Shown: positions 47,328 to 58,601 of the stretch, piece by piece | How the letters are laid out: the number at the start of each line of letters is the position of its first letter | Numbering within the stretch: the first letter of the stretch is position 1 | Assembly (NCBI GenBank): GCA_963824985.1 | Contig: CAWGRQ010000030.1 | Span: 62,001-126,000, forward strand | Direction: 5' to 3' | Length of the DNA stretch: 64,000 nt | DNA from: JAFNAG01 sp963824985 | GTDB taxonomy: Bacteria; Acidobacteriota; UBA6911 | Notes under the pieces: model-generated | Databases searched by the model: none | What the model was told of the DNA's origin: nothing | The model's input: the letters and a program-made list of their open reading frames with translations, nothing else | Made by a program: the position numbers and the translations under genes

Positions 47328-50012
47328 ATGGATATTCATAAGCTCGATCGAATTTTCAAACCAAAACGCATTGCGGTGCTCGGCGTCACGATCAATCCCA
47401 ACAGCGTGGGGGGCAAGGTCGTCAGCAATCTCGTCGGTGGGGGCTTTACCGGGGTCGTCTACCCCGTGAATCCGCAACACGAGGCCGTGCTCGGAATCCA
47501 CTGTTTTCCCGATGTAAAGGGCCTGCCCAAAACACCTGATCTGGCTGTAATCTGCTCGCCGCCGGACCAGGTCCCCCGCCAGGTGAGGGAATGCGGTGAG
47601 TCCGGAATCCTCGGCCTGATCATCATGTCGGCTGGATTCAGGGAGACCGGCGCGGCCGGCCAGGCTCTGGAGGATGAGATTCGCGCCGAAGCCGCGCGCT
47701 TCGATGGAATGCGCATTTTGGGACCGAATTGCCTCGGCATCATCGTCCCGGGACTGAAACTGAATGCGAGCTTTGCCGCGGGAATGCCCAAACCCGGCAA
47801 TATCGCTTTCATTTCACAATCGGGCGCCCTCTGCACTTCCGTGCTGGATTGGGCCATCGAAGGCAAGATCGGCTTCTCGCACTTCGTATCGGTCGGTAAT
47901 TGCCTCGACGTGGGTTTCGGCGACCTGATCGACTACTTCGGAGAGGAACCGGATACCAAGTCCATTATCCTCTATGTGGAGTCGCTGAATCACGCGCGCC
48001 GGTTCATGACCGCGGCGCGCGCCTTCGCCCGCACGAAGCCGATCATTGCCTACAAGGCGGGGCGTTTCCCCGAGTCGGCGCGGGCTGCCGCTTCCCACAC
48101 CGGCGCCATGGCATCGGAGGATGCCGTGTACGACGCCGCGTTCCAGAGAGCGGGGCTGGCGCGAATCTTCGACCTCGGGGATATCTTCGACTGCGCGGAA
48201 TTGATCGGCAGGAACAAGAATCCGCGCGGACCGAAGCTGGGTATCGTCACCAACGCCGGCGGTCCCGGAGTCATCGCGACGGATGCCCTCATTGCGTCCG
48301 GCGGCGTCCTGGCAAAGCTCTCCGATGAGACCATGAACAGGCTGAACGAAAGCCTGCCGCCGTCCTGGTCGCATGGGAATCCCGTCGATGTCCTGGGAGA
48401 CGCCAATTCGAAACGAATCGAAAAGGTCACCCAGATTCTTCTCGCGGAACCGGCTGTTGACGCCGTGCTCGTGATTCTTACGCCCCAGGCCATGACCAAC
48501 CCGACAGCCACAGCCAAAGCGGTTGGCAAACTGGCGGCGGAAACCAGAAAGCCGATGCTGGCCGCCTGGCTCGGCGGGCAGACGATGCGGGATTCGTTTC
48601 CGATCCTCACCGAATCGGGCATCGCCGCGTACAAAACCCCGGAAGACGCCATCCGCGCGTTTATGACCCTCGTCGATTACGAACGAAACCTGGAGGCGCT
48701 GTACGAAACGCCCAAGGATATTCCCCTCGAATTTCCCGTCGACCGGGAGGAGCGTCGGGAGCAGTTCGTGGCCAAGCACTTTGGCGAACGAAGCGTGTTG
48801 CCGGAGGATATCTCGAAGTTGCTGATCGAGACTTACGGAATTCCCACCACCACCCCGCACCCGGCCGGCACAGCCTCGGAAGCCGCCGCGGTCGCGACGA
48901 GCATCGGATACCCGGTGGTTCTCAAGATCCACTCCCCCGACATCACGCATAAGACCGACGTCGGCGGCGTGCTGCTCGACCTCGAAGATGAGGAGATGGT
49001 GCGGACCGCATTTGACCGCATCCTTGCCGGGGCAAAAACCAAGAGACCGGATGCAGTGCTGGACGGCGTGACCGTTCAGCGCATGATAAAAAAGAAAGAT
49101 GCCCTCGAGATGATCCTGGGCATAAAAAAAGATGCGGTTTTCGGCACCGTGATGATGGTCGGCATGGGGGGAACCGGAGCGGAGTTATTCGCGGACCGTG
49201 CTCTCGGCTTTCCGCCCCTTAATGAGCGGCTGGCCATGCGCATGCTCGAGTCGCTCAAGATGTGGCCGCTCCTGAACGGCTACCGCGGCCGCCCGCCGGT
49301 CAACGTCTCCAGCCTCATTGAAGTCCTGATCCGGCTGTCATACCTGGCCGCCGATTACCCGGAGATCAATGAGCTGGACATCAATCCGCTTCTGGTCACG
49401 TCTCAGGAAGTCATCGCTCTCGATGCCCGCATCATTCTCGATCGGAACCTGGTGGGCAAGAAAATGGAGCCATACTTCCACCTCGCTCTGCGGCCCTACC
49501 CCGAAAAATACGTGCGCCACTTGAAGCTGGCGGACGGCACTAAGGTCATCCTGCGTCCGATCAAACCGGAAGACGAGCCGCTCTGGATGGATCTGCTGGC
49601 CAGCTGCTCGAAAGAGTCAATCTACTCCCGGTTCCGCTATTTCTTCCACTGGCAATCGCACCAGGTCGCCACCCGCTTTTGCCACATCGACTATGATCGC
49701 GAGATTGCAATCGTCGCCGAGATCACGGAAAAGGGGGAGCGCAAACTGCTGGGAGTCGGCCGATTGATCGCAGATCCGGATCACCAGGAGGTCGAATACG
49801 CGGTTCTCATCACCGACGCATGGCAACAGAAGGAGCTGGGCAGCATCATCACCGACTACTGCCTCGAAATCGCCGGGAAGTGGAACCTGAAGCGCATCGT
49901 CGCCCAGACGACTACCGACAACTCCCGCATGATCTCGGTGTTCCGGAAGCGCGGCTTCGAGATCATCATCGGAAACGACTCCACGGTGGACGTCGTGAAG
50001 CAGATCGACTGA
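47328..50012 (+). CDS. NDP-forming acyl-CoA synthetase fused to GNAT acetyltransferase
   Basis: The 894-residue protein has a CoA-binding Rossmann domain (10-110) and a Succ_CoA_lig region (to about 300). His257 in ASHTGAMAS sits at the phospho-histidine site of ADP-forming acetyl-CoA synthetases. An ATP-grasp domain covers about 490-710 (GYPVVLKIHSPDITHKTDVGGV, ELDINPLLV), and the C-terminal GNAT is at 740-894 (LLGVGRLIADPDHQEVEYAV). This PatZ/Pat-type architecture is linked to protein lysine acetylation; retention of His257 leaves open real synthetase activity. ATG 47328 has no obvious Shine-Dalgarno because the IS110/REP junction abuts it, so translation may be coupled to the transposase. 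Confidence 0.93.
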   Translation: MDIHKLDRIFKPKRIAVLGVTINPNSVGGKVVSNLVGGGFTGVVYPVNPQHEAVLGIHCFPDVKGLPKTPDLAVICSPPDQVPRQVRECGESGILGLIIMSAGFRETGAAGQALEDEIRAEAARFDGMRILGPNCLGIIVPGLKLNASFAAGMPKPGNIAFISQSGALCTSVLDWAIEGKIGFSHFVSVGNCLDVGFGDLIDYFGEEPDTKSIILYVESLNHARRFMTAARAFARTKPIIAYKAGRFPESARAAASHTGAMASEDAVYDAAFQRAGLARIFDLGDIFDCAELIGRNKNPRGPKLGIVTNAGGPGVIATDALIASGGVLAKLSDETMNRLNESLPPSWSHGNPVDVLGDANSKRIEKVTQILLAEPAVDAVLVILTPQAMTNPTATAKAVGKLAAETRKPMLAAWLGGQTMRDSFPILTESGIAAYKTPEDAIRAFMTLVDYERNLEALYETPKDIPLEFPVDREERREQFVAKHFGERSVLPEDISKLLIETYGIPTTTPHPAGTASEAAAVATSIGYPVVLKIHSPDITHKTDVGGVLLDLEDEEMVRTAFDRILAGAKTKRPDAVLDGVTVQRMIKKKDALEMILGIKKDAVFGTVMMVGMGGTGAELFADRALGFPPLNERLAMRMLESLKMWPLLNGYRGRPPVNVSSLIEVLIRLSYLAADYPEINELDINPLLVTSQEVIALDARIILDRNLVGKKMEPYFHLALRPYPEKYVRHLKLADGTKVILRPIKPEDEPLWMDLLASCSKESIYSRFRYFFHWQSHQVATRFCHIDYDREIAIVAEITEKGERKLLGVGRLIADPDHQEVEYAVLITDAWQQKELGSIITDYCLEIAGKWNLKRIVAQTTTDNSRMISVFRKRGFEIIIGNDSTVDVVKQID

Positions 50013-50050
50013 CCGGGCATTTAAGGCGGCATCATTCCAGCCCAAAATCT

Positions 50051-53000
50051 TTAGCGGAGAATCTGTGGCGGAATGGCCGACAGGGCCGTTCCGGTTCCGA
50101 AAAGGGCGAAAGCGGCGAGGCCTTTGTCGGCCGTAATCCTGATATAGCCTGCAAGAATCTCCTGTCCCACGAGACTCGGGAAATACTCCGTCAGAAGCTG
50201 GGATTTGCGACCCCTGGCCGGGATCACCTCCTGTCTGGAGATCAGCAGAGAGCCGTCCTTACGGAAGACCTCAATCGTTGCAGTCGCATTGGCATCGTTT
50301 GGATTCAGGATGGCGATTCCAGTGAAATAGTCCTTGTTGGAGGCAACCTGGCTGAAGACCAGAGAATTGGGGAAGCTGGAAACCAGCGGCAGAGCCGAGG
50401 AGTAGATACTCTGGCCGGGATCGCCGAAGATCACGCTGCCGGCGAGTTTCACCCCGTCGCTCTTGATTTCGACATACCCTTGTGTCAGGACATTCGCGGG
50501 ATCGAGGAAAAACTTCTGATCGGTGATGTGTAGTTTGCCCCGGGCGGCAATGGCGCGGATTTGTGGTGTGCCTACGGGTGTGCCATCATTGCCGAGGAGT
50601 TGGAACGTTACCAGCCCTGGTGATGAATCGAGATTGATCACGCTGAGGGCCGTACTCCAGGCCGCTCCTCCTACCGCATATTGCGGCGAGTAGAGCGTGG
50701 TTGCCCCGGCCAGCGCATCCTGGCCGTTGAGAGCCTGAATATAGTGTCCGGGTTTGCGGAGGACTTCCATGGGTACGACGTCTTGGGTCGCGCTCACGCG
50801 CAGATAATCAGAGCCGCCGGAGACAATGCCGGGGAACAGCTCGCTGACGGATTCGGCCACGAAACCATTGGCATTGAGATTTCGGGATGCCGGGTTTGCT
50901 TTCAGGAAGCCGTTGCCATCCAGCAGCTCGAAGCTCAGGGTCGCGGGCGCCATGTTGGGATTGGCGACGTGAATCCGGGTATCGCCCGCATCCTGGATTT
51001 CCGGAAGAATGAAGGCGGCCGCGGTTCTGGAGGACGCATCCGTGCCGTCGAGAACGGTCAGGGTTTGATTGAAGATCAGATAGAAGCCCACCACCGGGCT
51101 GGCGGCGCTTTCGACCTTGAACCAGCCTGGAATCTCACGGTCGCTGAGGCCGGCGCCGAACAGCTGGTAGTCGATTACAGGGATCTGCTCGCCCGCTTTC
51201 AGCTCCAGAATGGCTGGATTGGTAATGCCGGACCCCGTGATCAGAGATCCCGACGCGTCAAATGCCGTAAAGCTCAGGGCGGCATTGGCGCCGGAAAGGT
51301 TGGCGACCGCGACGCCAGTAAACTCGATCGTATCCGGGTTCGCGGCTCCGGCCTGCGTATTCATGAGTCGAGGATAGAAGATGCCGGACACGCCTGCTCC
51401 GCCGGTTCCCGCCTGGATGACGGAAAAACTCTGGCCGGCGATGTCCAGGATGGCGGCGCGGGAGATCGGGCCGGCGTTGGCGGCGACGGAGAAGTCGACG
51501 GCGCCGTCGCCGCTGCCGCTGCTGCCTGAGGCAATCGTGATCCAGGGCGACGGGCTCACGGCCGTCCAGACGCATCCGCCGGGCGTCCTGACACTGACAT
51601 TGCCGTACCCGCCGCCGACCGTGAAGGCCTGGTTCGGCTGGGAAAGCGCAAAAGTACAGCTCGAGCTGTTGCCCGCCTGGGAAACCGTGAAGGTCTGGCC
51701 CGCGATAGTGAGGGTGCCGGTACGGGTTGCCGCGGTGGTATTGGGAGAAACGGAGTATTGCACGGTCGCGCTTCCACTCGACTGGCTGCCCGAGGTGATC
51801 GTGATCCACGCGGCGTTGCTGGCAGCGGTCCAGGAGCAGCCGCCGGAGGCATTAACCTCAACGCTGCCGGCGCCTCCGATGGCATTGAAAGATTGAGTGG
51901 TCGGCGAGAGTCCGAGGGTTCCGGTGACCGTGACGGTGGCGTCGGGCTGCGAGCGGAGCTGCTTCGCGATTTCCGACGTTGTCTTCGGCGATGCTGTAAA
52001 AGGAATAGGTGTGGCCGGATTGACCCGTGAAGACCGAGGAGGTGGTGGTCGTCTGGGCAAGCCACGCGCTGTACGGGGAACCGTTGTCGGACACGTAAAT
52101 CGAATATCCCCGGATGCCCGATCCCCCCGAATCATCGCTTCCGGACCAGCTCAGGTTGATTCCAAAACATGTCTGTTGAGCCGGCAAGGATCCGAGTGCT
52201 GCTGGTGGGGGCGCCGGCGTCAATCGTGTTGAGGAACGGGCCCGTCCGCGGGGGCAGGCTTGAAGACATCGACATCGAATTTGACGAAGGCCTGGTTTTC
52301 GATGCGGGTTCCGGTTGCCAGGCCGGACTTTGGATTCACCGTGTAGTTTACCCAGCCGATCTCGTAGCCCGAATCGGTTATCGGTGGCAGGAAGCCGGCC
52401 ATCGGATCCTCGGGCGGCTGCCGGGTGGCAGGGTCGAGGGCGTGGAACTCCCAACGGATGGCGCCCGAATCGCGATCGAAGGAGCCTTCGACGTTCACGA
52501 TCAGATTCATGTCCGGGCGCAAATCGACATCCACGTTGAAATATGGCCCGCCCTCGAGCCGCACTTTCCATTTGAGGAATCCGAATTCGGTAAAGGACAG
52601 GGTGCTCCAGTCGAGGTCCGTGTCGAGCTGATCGGTGATAATGACATCCTGCGTCGGCGCCGGCGCATCCTCCCGGTTCCAGAAGTCGATGCGATACGGG
52701 ATGGGATTGTCACCCCCGATCAATCGACGGTGCGTTCCCGGATTTATGGAAGGAGGGTCGTAGCCCATAGGGCCTGACTTGTCCTCAGGAGAAAGTGAGG
52801 TCACCACATAGATCCTTTTTTCAAGGTCTTTGGGAGGGTTGATATAGGGATTGTCCTTGATGTTCTCCCAGAACAGCATCGGCCCATTTGTAGGCTTTCA
52901 GGGCCGCCCAGAGTTTCTCGAGGGCAGCCTTGGCCGCAGCCTTCGCGGCATTCTGCCTCAGATCTTCAATCATGCTCTCCATTCTGGACTTGAACCATCG

Positions 53001-56000
53001 TTCCAGTGCGAATTCACCCTGGCTCTTGATGCCAGCCCAATCCAGGAAAGCATTCTTAAAGGCAGTTCCCCAATCGATATGATAATCCTGAAAGATAGGC
53101 TCAAAGACATATTCGTCCCATTTGTGCTTAAGTAAGCTTCTAACGAATTTCTGTATCTCCGGGACAACTATCAAACTCACGAACAGGCTGGCTGTTGTCG
53201 GTTCAAGGGTCGCAACGGTCGGGGCAAACGATTGTTCGGTCGGAAGTATGACCGCTTCGAAAGTCATTGCCTGCCCGGGGGGGATAAGGGGCAGTGCAAA
53301 TACAGGCAGCTTTCCCGCGTCATTGTTAATGTCCCAGACCAGGATATCCTGATAGCGAAGGCTGGACAGGGTGAATCCGCTGGAGGAACTCAGATCGAGA
53401 AATGCCAGTTCGCTATTTACATTGCCGTCATTGGCGACTGTAATGCTATAGGTCGCCGATCGACCCAGGCGAACATACTGCCGCCCTGTGATATCAACCC
53501 TCAACTGAATTTCAGATCCAGGAACGATGGAAAAGGGTACGGTTGATGCAGCTGAACTTCCATCCGGATTGCGAACCGCCAGTGTTCGTGATCCGGGAGT
53601 GATTCCATTCAGATCAAACTCGGCCGATAGTTCTCTGCCGTTTGCGGAACCTGCCACCGACTGGGCTGCGAGGGTACTACCGTCCGCCGAAACCAAATAG
53701 ACCGCCGCCGAAAAGCTGAGTCCGGCCCCACGGACCAAGATCGTCACTACTCCGGTATTCCCGCCGCGAGCTGGGAGAAATACTGATAATAGTAGGATCC
53801 GCTGCCGGGATGGCGTCAATGGACTTGAGATCTGCCTTGATTTTATGGTCACGCGGTATGTCGTGGTCGGGAAACCACGCCGAGTCGGTCAGACTGACAT
53901 AGTAGGTGCCCGCGGCCGGCGATTGGATTTGCAGATTGGTCGTATCACCTGAGGCCGCCGTCCAGAGCGGGGATGCGCCGAGCATGCCGTAGGAAACCTC
54001 GAGGCGGCTCCAGAGCCCCAGGGTCTCGGCGGCTACGGACAACATCTGCTGACCGGCGGGGACGTGGATTTCATACCAGGCGCTCCCATAACAGCGCAGG
54101 ATTGACCCGATCGTCCACTCCCCAAGCTTTAACTCCGGCAAGGATGTAAGTATGGAAAGCTTTCCGGAGCCCGAACCAGTGACGCGAATCGTGCAAGGGC
54201 CGGGCGCCGGCGATTGCATCTGGAGTGCGAAGTCCTGGCTGCCGATATCGCTCTTCAGAGTCTTCCCGTCCCGCAGGACCTCGAGCGTTCCCCACCAGGA
54301 GCTGTCTTTCTGCAGCAGCACGAAAAAGTTTGACGCCCCGTCGGGTATAACCGTTTCGACCAATACCGGTTGTGACTGGCTTACATTAATGTTGACGGAA
54401 GAGCCCGGCGTGATGCCTTGTCCGCCCGTCTGGCTGACGGTATAGGTCTGATCGGCGATCTGAAGGGCTCCGCTGCGGGAAGCCGAGCCTGAATGGGCGG
54501 CCACGGAATAATTCACCGTCCCGTTCCCGCTGCCGCTGCCGCCGGCCGTAATGGTTATCCAGTCGGCGTTGCTCGATGCTGTCCATGAACAGCCCGTTTG
54601 CGCGGTGACCGCGACACTCCCGGCGCCGCCGCTGGCGCTGAACAGTTGCCCTGAGGAGGAAAGATAGTAAACACAAACGGGCTTTCCGGCCTGTGTCACC
54701 GTAAAAGTTTTCTCGGCGATCGTCATGGTGCCGGAGCGCGAAGTCGCGGCGTCGTTGGCTGCGACCGTATAACTCACGGTTCCATTGCCCGTGCCACCGG
54801 CGCCCGACGTGATCGTGATCCACGCCGCGTTTGAGGTTGCCGTCCAGGCGCAATTGCTTCCCGCCGTGACTGCGACGGAGCCTGTGCCGCCCGAAGCATC
54901 GATGGAACGGCTCGAAGGAGAGATCGAGTAGGTGCAAGCAGTGCCTTCCTGGGTCACGGTAAAAGTCTTGCCGCCGATGGTCAGGTGGCCGCTGCGCGAG
55001 CCGCTGGCGGAATTGGCGGAGACGCTGAAGGCCACGCTCCCGTTTCCGGTACCGCTGGCCCCCGAAGTGATCGTGAGCCAACCCGAATCGCTCGTGGCGG
55101 TCCATGCACAGTCGCTTGGTGCCGCCGTCACGGACACGCTGCCGGATCCGCCTGAGACCGGGAATGTCTGGCTCACCGGAAACAGTGTGTAGGAGCAGGT
55201 GGCGTCCCCGCAGCTGAAGACTAGGGTATAGTCTCCGGTATTGAATAAATCGCTGTCGCGGACCAGGATCGTATACGATCCTGAGGCAGGGAGAGTGACC
55301 TGCCCGCTTTGCCCGTCGGGAGCCGTGGCCGCCAGCAGACTGCCTGAGGGATCGTAGAGCTCGGCGACCGTGTCTACGAGGTAGTAGCCGCTGCTGGATG
55401 AGATAACCACCTTGTTGCCGGCAGACCCTGGAAAGATGTAGGAATTCTGTTGGCCGGGGCTGCCAAGCGTGCCGTTCTTGGTCTCACCGCAGGATATCAC
55501 CGTTCCGCATGTACCGTCTACGAAGGCCAGGCTGAGACCATAGTCCCCAATGTTGGATAAGTCGCTGTCGCGGACCACGATCGTGTAGGACCCGGCCGTC
55601 GGGATGGTGAGAATCCCGCTCTTCCCGTCGGCGGCGCTGGCCCCGACCAGGTTGCCGGAGGGATCATAGAGCTCCGCAACGGTGTCTACGAGGTAGGTGG
55701 TGCTGGCCGTGGATAGGATTACCTTGCGACCGGAGACGGCCGGGAAGGTATAGGAATTCTGTTGCCCCGCGCTGGAAAGACTGCCCGTTTTGGTCTCGAA
55801 ACAGGAAATGGCGGCAGTACCGCATTTGCCGTTAACGAATACCAGGCTGAGACCATAGTCCCCAATGCTGGAAAAGTCATTATCGCGGACCACAATCGTG
55901 TATTTTCCGACAACCGGGAGGGTGAGCACCGTGCTTTTTCCGTCTGCCGTGCTGGCCCCGAGCAGATTGCCGGAGGGATCGTAGAGTTCGGCGATGGTGT

Positions 56001-57333
56001 CCACAAGGTAGTTGTTGCTGGCCGTAGATACGACAACCTTGTCACCGGCAACCGTCCAGAAGGTGTAGGAATTCTGTTGTCCCGGGCTGGTTAGACTGCC
56101 GGTCCGGGTTTCGCCGCAGGAGATGGTGGCGGTGCCGCATGTGCCGTTGACAAAGATCAGGCTGAGTCCATAGTCCCCGATGCTGGAAAAGTCACTGTCG
56201 CGGACCACGATCGTGTAAGACCCGGCAACTGAGAGGGGGAGGGCCCCGCTTTTTCCGTCGATTGCGCTGGCTCCCAGCGAGGTTGCCGGAGGGGTCGTAG
56301 AGTTCGGCGACGGTGTCCACGAGGTAGTTGTTGCTGGCGGTGGATATGACGACCTTGTCGCCAGCAACTGCCGGGAAGGTATAGGAATTCTGCTGCCCGG
56401 GGTTAGTAATATCGTCGGTCCTGGTTCCACCACAGGAGATGGTGGTAGTGCCACACTTGCCGTTAACAAAGACCAGGCTGAAGCCGTAGTCCCCGATGCT
56501 GGAAAGGTCACTGTCACGGACCACAATCGTGTACGAGCCGGCAGCCGGGAGGGCAAGCACCCCGCTTTTTCCGTCGACCGTACTGGCCCCGAGCAGGTTG
56601 CCGGAGGGATCGTAGAGCTCGGCGACGGTGTCTACAAGGTAGTTGTTGCTGGCCGTAGAAATGAGGACCTTGTCGCCGGCCACCGCCGGAAAGTTGTAGG
56701 AATTCTGCTGTCCGGCGCTGTTGATACTGCCGGCTTTGGTTTCGCCGCAGGATATGGCGGCGGAAGCGCTTGCCGTTGGCAAAGACCAGGCTGAGGCCGT
56801 AGTCCCCGTTGCTGGACAAGTCACTGTCGCTGACCAGGATTGTATAGACCCGGCAGCCGGGAGGGCGAGAACCCCGCTTTTCCCGTCGGCGGCGCTCGCC
56901 CGAGCAGGTTGCCGGAGGGATCGTAGAGTTCGGCGATGGTGTCTAGATGGTAGCTGTTGCTGGCCGAGGATATAATGACCTTGTCGCCGGCCACCGCCGG
57001 GAAGGTGTAAGAGTCTTTCTGGCCCACGGATGTGATGGATCCCGTTACAGTCTGACCGCAGGATATTGTTCCCGCGGCGGGTGACGGCGCCGGTTCCATC
57101 TCATGCAGAGGCGTTGTCAAGGCGGTTGATTCGAGAGCCGAGGGAACCGCGATCGATGTGCCCGGAATCAGGACGGCCGCAAGCCATGCACGCATTACCA
57201 TTCTTTTGATAAATGCGCCCCGAGGATTTTCAGGAAAGCGGAGGATTCCGTGTGACGACCGCGTCTGTTTGCCTGAATCCGGAAGTCGCCCGGTTGAACC
57301 GCTTGTTTTCGGGACGTAGGAATGCGGAAGCAT
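50051..57333 (-). pseudogene. Giant exported PPC/BACON/FnIII repeat protein, broken by frameshifts
   Basis: The start is ATG 57333 (AAGGAGAG upstream); an unusually long basic region precedes the hydrophobic signal WLAAVLIPGTSIAV. In order: six 105-residue pre-peptidase-C-like repeats (GQQNSYTFPAVAGDKV, VAELYDPSGNLLG), three BACON domains (CAWTATSNAAWITITSG), an IPT-like segment, a helical region, a DUF11-like beta domain (GYDPPSINPGTHRRLIGGDN), an FnIII domain (GYSIYVSDNGSPYS) and two more BACON domains. An Acidobacteria-type C-terminus ends in LSAIPPQILR. Frame switches lie near 56898, 56770, 56280, 53768, 52877, 52246, 52205 and 51960. The last 640 codons (PPDATVTVTG onward) are intact. 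Whole, it would be a roughly 2,400-residue surface protein. Confidence 0.85.
55190..57070 (-). repeat. Six tandem 315-bp coding repeats
   Basis: The PPC-type module is repeated at DNA level: the marker GGAATTCTG occurs at about 55441, 55755, 56069, 56385 and 56700, with a degenerate copy near 57008, spaced 310-316 bases. Identity between neighbours is high enough to mislead assembly; three of the gene's frame switches fall here. Confidence 0.85.
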
Positions 57334-57419
57334 AGGCTCTCCTTGCGTGCGGAGGGATGCGGCCAGCAAGATCGGTATCTGTAGAAGAAAAAATGAGGAA
57401 TTGCCGGAAGCAAAGTTTA

Positions 57420-58110
57420 CTGATTCGATCTGGAATGAACGCGACGCGGCAGGCTTTCGCCTCTCAATGCTTCCGCATCGAGCGCGCGCGATCCACTGGA
57501 AGTGCTTTGGTTACCCGCCGGTGGTGCCGTGCATTTAGGTGATGGAATTAGATCGGCGTCGTTGGCTGCCACGGCTGCGCAGACTTTTGGAGGCTTTCCA
57601 TATTGATCTGCGGCATCAGCCGCGATGCCGGGCGTCCCTTTGCCACTGAGTGCCACTGACCCGTTCCATCGATGAAGGCTCAATTCACCCTCACTGTGTC
57701 AGGAATGAGTAACCGGCCGAAATTCAGGAATCTGATTCTTGGTGCGCGTTTTCCTCAGACCAGCAAAATAGCACAGGTTGCGGCGGATTGGACAGGAATT
57801 CGCGGAGTTTGCGCCAGCCCTGAAAATCGTCATCTGACCTCACGCAACATGCTCTTGAGCGGTATGTCGGCACGCCTGCGGCGCACCCGATCCTGCAACT
57901 CCGCCTGGACCAATTCGAACGAGGCAGGCGTTGCCGAACGTTTGCTTGCATCCGGCCCCGGGAAAATGTCTTTGAACGATAAAACAGACCTCAAAATCAA
58001 GCGCAAGCCTGATTCTCGGGTCCCCTGCAACGTTCATACTATGGAATTAATAATATTTCGGCTGATCCAGCCTCGCACGAAACCCAGCCATAATGCCCAC
58101 GTCCGATTTT
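57420..58110. other. No confident gene
   Basis: Between the giant gene's start and MITE copy E, open frames on both strands overlap without family support. A minus-strand frame near 57830-57960 has a helical, basic look (FELVQAELQDRVRRRRADIP) and could be a relic. No RNA gene was recognised. Confidence 0.5.
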
Positions 58111-58406
58111 GCATCTGTTTAGCCGATGCTGAACAGCAGAACGCAAAGACGCAAGGATGCAAAGAGATTCCTTTCGGTTCGCGAGCATGGGCGGCCTTCG
58201 GCCGCATCCTTGGGCGAGCCGCGGGAGAAAGCGCAATCCTCCTGAGTAGCCGCTCTGCCCGCGCTTTCTCCCGCGGCTCGCCCAAGGATGCGCCAGCGCG
58301 AAGCGCTGCGCCCACGCCTGTTGCTCAGTGTCGATCTTTGCGCCCCTGCGCCTTTGCGTCTTTGCGTTTTGCTTCTTCATCCATTTGATTTGGCTAAACA
58401 ATTACC
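58111..58406 (+). mobile_element. MITE family 1, copy E (full length)
   Basis: A 296-bp copy flanked by exact 7-bp duplications CGATTTT (58104-58110 and 58407-58413). Its ends and central 31-bp perfect inverted repeat (58204-58234 / 58261-58291) match copy A. It lies 195 bases upstream of the NlpC-like gene. Confidence 0.9.
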
Positions 58407-58601
58407 CGATTTTAAGTCCGCTGTAATGTTCATCTCTTCCCATTCAATAGCCATCGGCCGATCCGTTCCCAACCCCCAACTCCACACATTAGAATCCTCT
58501 ATTTATTATATTCAAAGAATTTAGCGTATTTTCCCAGATGCCTTTTTTGCCCGAGAGCCGGCTGCGAATTGCTTCCGGAAGTGCTATAGTCAGGCAATTA
58601 C

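Noticed and set aside
55190..57070. CRISPR array
   Set aside because: The repeats are 315-bp coding modules, not short repeats with spacers.
57672..58388. 238-codon frame running into MITE copy E
   Set aside because: Half of it is the mobile repeat; no family match in the rest.
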